DNA of 64,000 bases, from NCBI GenBank assembly GCA_023014365.1, contig JAEBUN010000005.1, positions 744,001 through 808,000 on the forward strand, in the 5' to 3' direction. The position numbers and the translations under genes were made by a program. Below, piece after piece: positions 61,688 to 64,000 of this stretch (position 1 is its first letter; each line of letters opens with the position of its first letter). Under the pieces are notes generated by a model. That model was given only the letters and a program-made list of their open reading frames with translations, was not told the origin of the DNA and ran no database searches. The DNA comes from Lepiota brunneoincarnata. Taxonomy: Eukaryota; Basidiomycota; Agaricomycetes; Agaricales; Agaricaceae.

Positions 61688-63117
61688 ATGGGTCGCGCTA
61701 ATTACACTAAGAAGCCCACCTACTTCATCCTTCCCGACCTCGTGTCTCACTGCAGATACAAATTGTCATATCATGCCCACGGAGATGCAGTGGCGAAGAA
61801 ATCCGTTCACTGGCTCGATTCCAACTGCCCTGACCTCAACGCGAAGCAGCGTCGAGCCCTTCGTGGCCTTCAGGCTGGTGAGCTCACAGCGTACTGTTAC
61901 AACACCGCGGACCCAGAGCGCCTCCGTGTTGTATCCGACTTTATGAATTATTTATTCCATCTGTACGTGTATCTGTCCCCCTCTCTCCATTTCAAGATTT
62001 TTAATCGCCAACTTTCGACCGCAGGGACAACATCAGTGATGGAATGATGACGAGGGAGACAGATGTTCTCGCCAATGTTGTTATGAATGCCTTGTGGTAT
62101 TCTGACAGCTACAGGCCCACACGTGAGTACCCGGAAGAGCTCAATCCGGGGAAGCTTGCTAGAGAGTACGTGACCTATTTGACCCCCTGTCCCCGGTTTG
62201 AACGTATTGAGCAAACTCTTTCGGCTTTAACCAGCTTTTGGGCCCGCTGTATCAAGGACTGTGGACCTGGGGCACAGGCCCGGTTTAAGGAGACTATGGA
62301 GCTGTTCTTTGAAGCTGTGAACATCCAAGCGCGTGCACGGGACAATGGAGTCATCCCGGACCTTGAATCATACTATTGATGTCCGGCGTGATACATCGGG
62401 TATGTGTGATGCCAAATCACCTTCATTAATCAAAACAGATTGCTCAATGGCAGTGTTAGGCTGTAAACCTTGCTTGGGCTCTCATCGAGTAAGTCGTCCA
62501 GGGAAGCCTGTCTATTCTTTCATCACAAATGCTCATTTTCCGTTCCATCCTTTCAGATATGCACTCGGAATCGACCTCCCCGATCATGTCGCTTATCATC
62601 CCATTCATCGAAGCGCTTAATCAGTACACTAATGATTTGGTGACCTGGTCTAATGTAAGAAAAGGTTTTGCTATATGTTCATGACGTGTCCGCTAATTAT
62701 CCTTTCGTGCCAGGATATTTTCTCGTACAACGTCGAACAGTCTCGCGGAGATACCCATAACATGATCGTCATTTTAATGAAGTATCATGATCATAGTCTC
62801 CAGAGTGCTGTGGACTATGTCGGACAGCTCTGTGCCGAGACCATCGATTCCTTTGAGCACCATAAGGGGCTCATCCCTTCCTGGGACGCCGAGACCGATG
62901 AGATGGTCACAAAATATGTGCAGGGTCTCCAGGACTGGATTGTCGGGTAAGTCAGAGACCCCCCTAGCTGACTTTGAAGAGCTTGGCTGAAGTTGGTTCC
63001 CTTAGTTCACTACATTGGAGCTTCCAAACCCACAGATACTTTGGATCTCGGGGGATGAGTGTCAAGAAGCACAGGATTGTGCGCCTCCTCCCTCTCCGCA
63101 AGAGCGAGAAGCACTGA
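61688..63117 (+). CDS. sesquiterpene synthase (class I terpene cyclase), basidiomycete type
   Basis: Begins MGRANYTKKPTYFILPDLV (exon 1 61688-61962, exon 2 from 62025). The aspartate-rich metal site is DNISD directly after the first splice (NYLFHLDNISDGM), a D-N-x-x-D variant known in fungi. Further on come DTSGCKPC and the second metal site NDIFSYNVEQSRGDTHN, matching N-D-x-x-S-x-x-x-E with the downstream Arg/Asp of the RY/RGD area. The last exon (63006-63117) reads SLHWSFQTHRYFG. It would cyclise farnesyl diphosphate with Mg2+; the product cannot be deduced. Three apparent +1 bases (62374, 62474-62475, CCC at 62600-62602) interrupt the frame, each at an otherwise well-matched residue. No P450 or other cluster genes are seen within the window, so a larger cluster is not supported. 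Confidence 0.82.
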
Positions 63118-63408
63118 AAGAGAACGGCGTTTAATATTGCGTATAATAATGACTATTCGATTATTCCACGGCTTGCCACTTTATTTCCTCTTCGACCTTC
63201 TCTGTGGCAACGTTCTGTTTAATAATGTAATCGCCTTAAGCCGCGATATTGTACACTACCACTCATTTGACGCTACCTGTACAACACTTGTTTATCAGTG
63301 TATGCCCTCGCTAATTAAGTGACGTTCCCATGACGTCATTTGGTTCTTAATAATGAATACCGTTCTCTGTGACGGTTTCGATTCTCACTCTCCTCCATCC
63401 AGCCCGCC
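63118..63408. other. intergenic region
   Basis: AT-rich 3' flank of the terpene synthase, then the next promoter with a TGACGTCA-like site (63329-63338, CATGACGTCA). No gene. Confidence 0.4.
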
Positions 63409-64000
63409 ATGAATTCGTTCTTCCGTCCTTTGATGCGCACAGGTGCATACCGCACTCCCCAGCTCGTTACGAGGGCAACCATCTCCGCGTTTCGGCGCCC
63501 CGTGCCCCTTGCCAGGCCCGGAGCGATCGTCCCCCAATTCAGCTATGATCCATAAACGCCTGGTTGCTAGTTCAGTGACCAACAGGCCTGCAAGCCAAAC
63601 TTTGGACCATGCAGCCCTAAACGTGAAAGAAGAACTTGGAGGCACTGCGTCTGATGTGGCAAAGATAATCGCCGGTGCAAACATGACCGCAGACGCTGTT
63701 GAACCATCTGGCACTGAATCTTTTGTGAGTTGACGGATCTGGTGAGATAGCTCAAGCTGTGTTAATTAGATCCTAGCTTGGCATAACATCCAAAAATCTG
63801 CACGAGGTTCCGAAACCGATCTTGATGCTTGGGCTAACTGGTAAGCATCTCCTGTTGCCATTGGCTATTGGGGCTTGGGTTTAAACAATTGGTCGGTCTG
63901 GAAAGGCGGTCTTCCGTATATTGGCGCCTCGCTCACGACTATTTGGTTGGCTCGTGAAGCATCGCTCGCCATTGATGGCGTGGCGGCCGGGATAGATCCC
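63409..64000 (+). CDS. mitochondrial TMEM69/DUF3429-like membrane protein, cut by the window edge
   Basis: Starts MNSFFRPLMRTGAYRTPQLV, an Arg-rich presequence. It continues (after one apparent extra C in the C5 run 63531-63535) as SAMIHKRLVASSV and QTLDHAALNVKEELG. Two introns (63725-63776 and 63841-63905) lead to LGITSKNLHEVPKPILMLGL and then GGLPYIGASLTTIWLAREA. The P-K-P-x-L/I-x-x-L-G-L-x-G-x-x-P-Y segment is the first conserved helix of DUF3429 (TMEM69) inner-membrane proteins of unknown function. The rest of the gene lies beyond 64000. Confidence 0.7.

Noticed and set aside
61688..64000. Terpene biosynthetic gene cluster
   Set aside because: Only the cyclase is present; neighbours are Aha1 and a mitochondrial TMEM69-like protein.

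Overview
This window is nuclear DNA from a filamentous basidiomycete. Three things point there: almost every gene is split by 45-80 base GT-AG introns with CTNAC-type branch sites, the codon use is unremarkable at about 50% GC, and the families are typical of Agaricomycetes (DUF6533 membrane proteins, DUF7598-like tetraspan proteins, a phage-type GH24 lysozyme, a bacterial/trichodiene-type sesquiterpene synthase). A Rhizoctonia/Ceratobasidium-like fungus would fit, but that is a guess. There is no operon logic. The genes are independent loci, several of them divergent pairs with short shared promoters.

Layout. 1-5.3 kb holds two membrane-protein genes: a Ser/Thr-rich single-pass protein, then a four-helix DUF7598-like protein. 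5.1-12.1 kb is a tandem segmental array with a period of about 2.69 kb. It carries one intact GH24 lysozyme gene, one frame-broken copy and one deleted remnant, each linked to decayed copies of the 3' end of the upstream DUF7598-like gene. 12.2-19.4 kb is a second array (period 2.62-2.68 kb) of three minus-strand DUF6533 genes that share an unusual micro-exon structure. 19.4-22.3 kb is transposon debris, including a complete 709-bp TA-flanked inverted-repeat element. 22.3-24.8 kb is a NEDD1-like WD40/coiled-coil gene, followed at 26.4-28.3 kb by a fourth, divergent DUF6533 gene.

28.9-43.2 kb is a dense housekeeping block: a ZCCHC8-like CCHC/PSP protein overlapping a glutaredoxin-like (DUF836) gene, a large CCCH zinc finger-ankyrin-ClpB-type AAA protein, a Fus1-like membrane SH3 protein, PAM17 of the mitochondrial import motor, and an SNF2-family ATPase. 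43.8-50.0 kb carries small secreted or accessory genes: a Kre9/Knh1-like Ser-Thr-rich wall protein, a secreted ricin-B-fold lectin, a duplicated exon fragment, a 57-bp minisatellite and an HNH-domain protein. 50.5-59.6 kb holds three core minus-strand genes: a Dnf-type P4-ATPase flippase, a Cdc10-like septin and an Aha1 Hsp90 co-chaperone with a C-terminal membrane segment. 61.7-63.1 kb is a sesquiterpene synthase. A mitochondrial TMEM69/DUF3429 gene runs off the right edge.

A caveat governs all gene models. At least fifteen otherwise conserved exons contain what looks like one extra base, often in a short homopolymer, and some of these fall inside invariant motifs such as the P4-ATPase KGAD. 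The insertion bias suggests uncorrected long-read assembly errors rather than real pseudogenes. Broken frames are therefore reported as frame disruptions and not automatically as dead genes.
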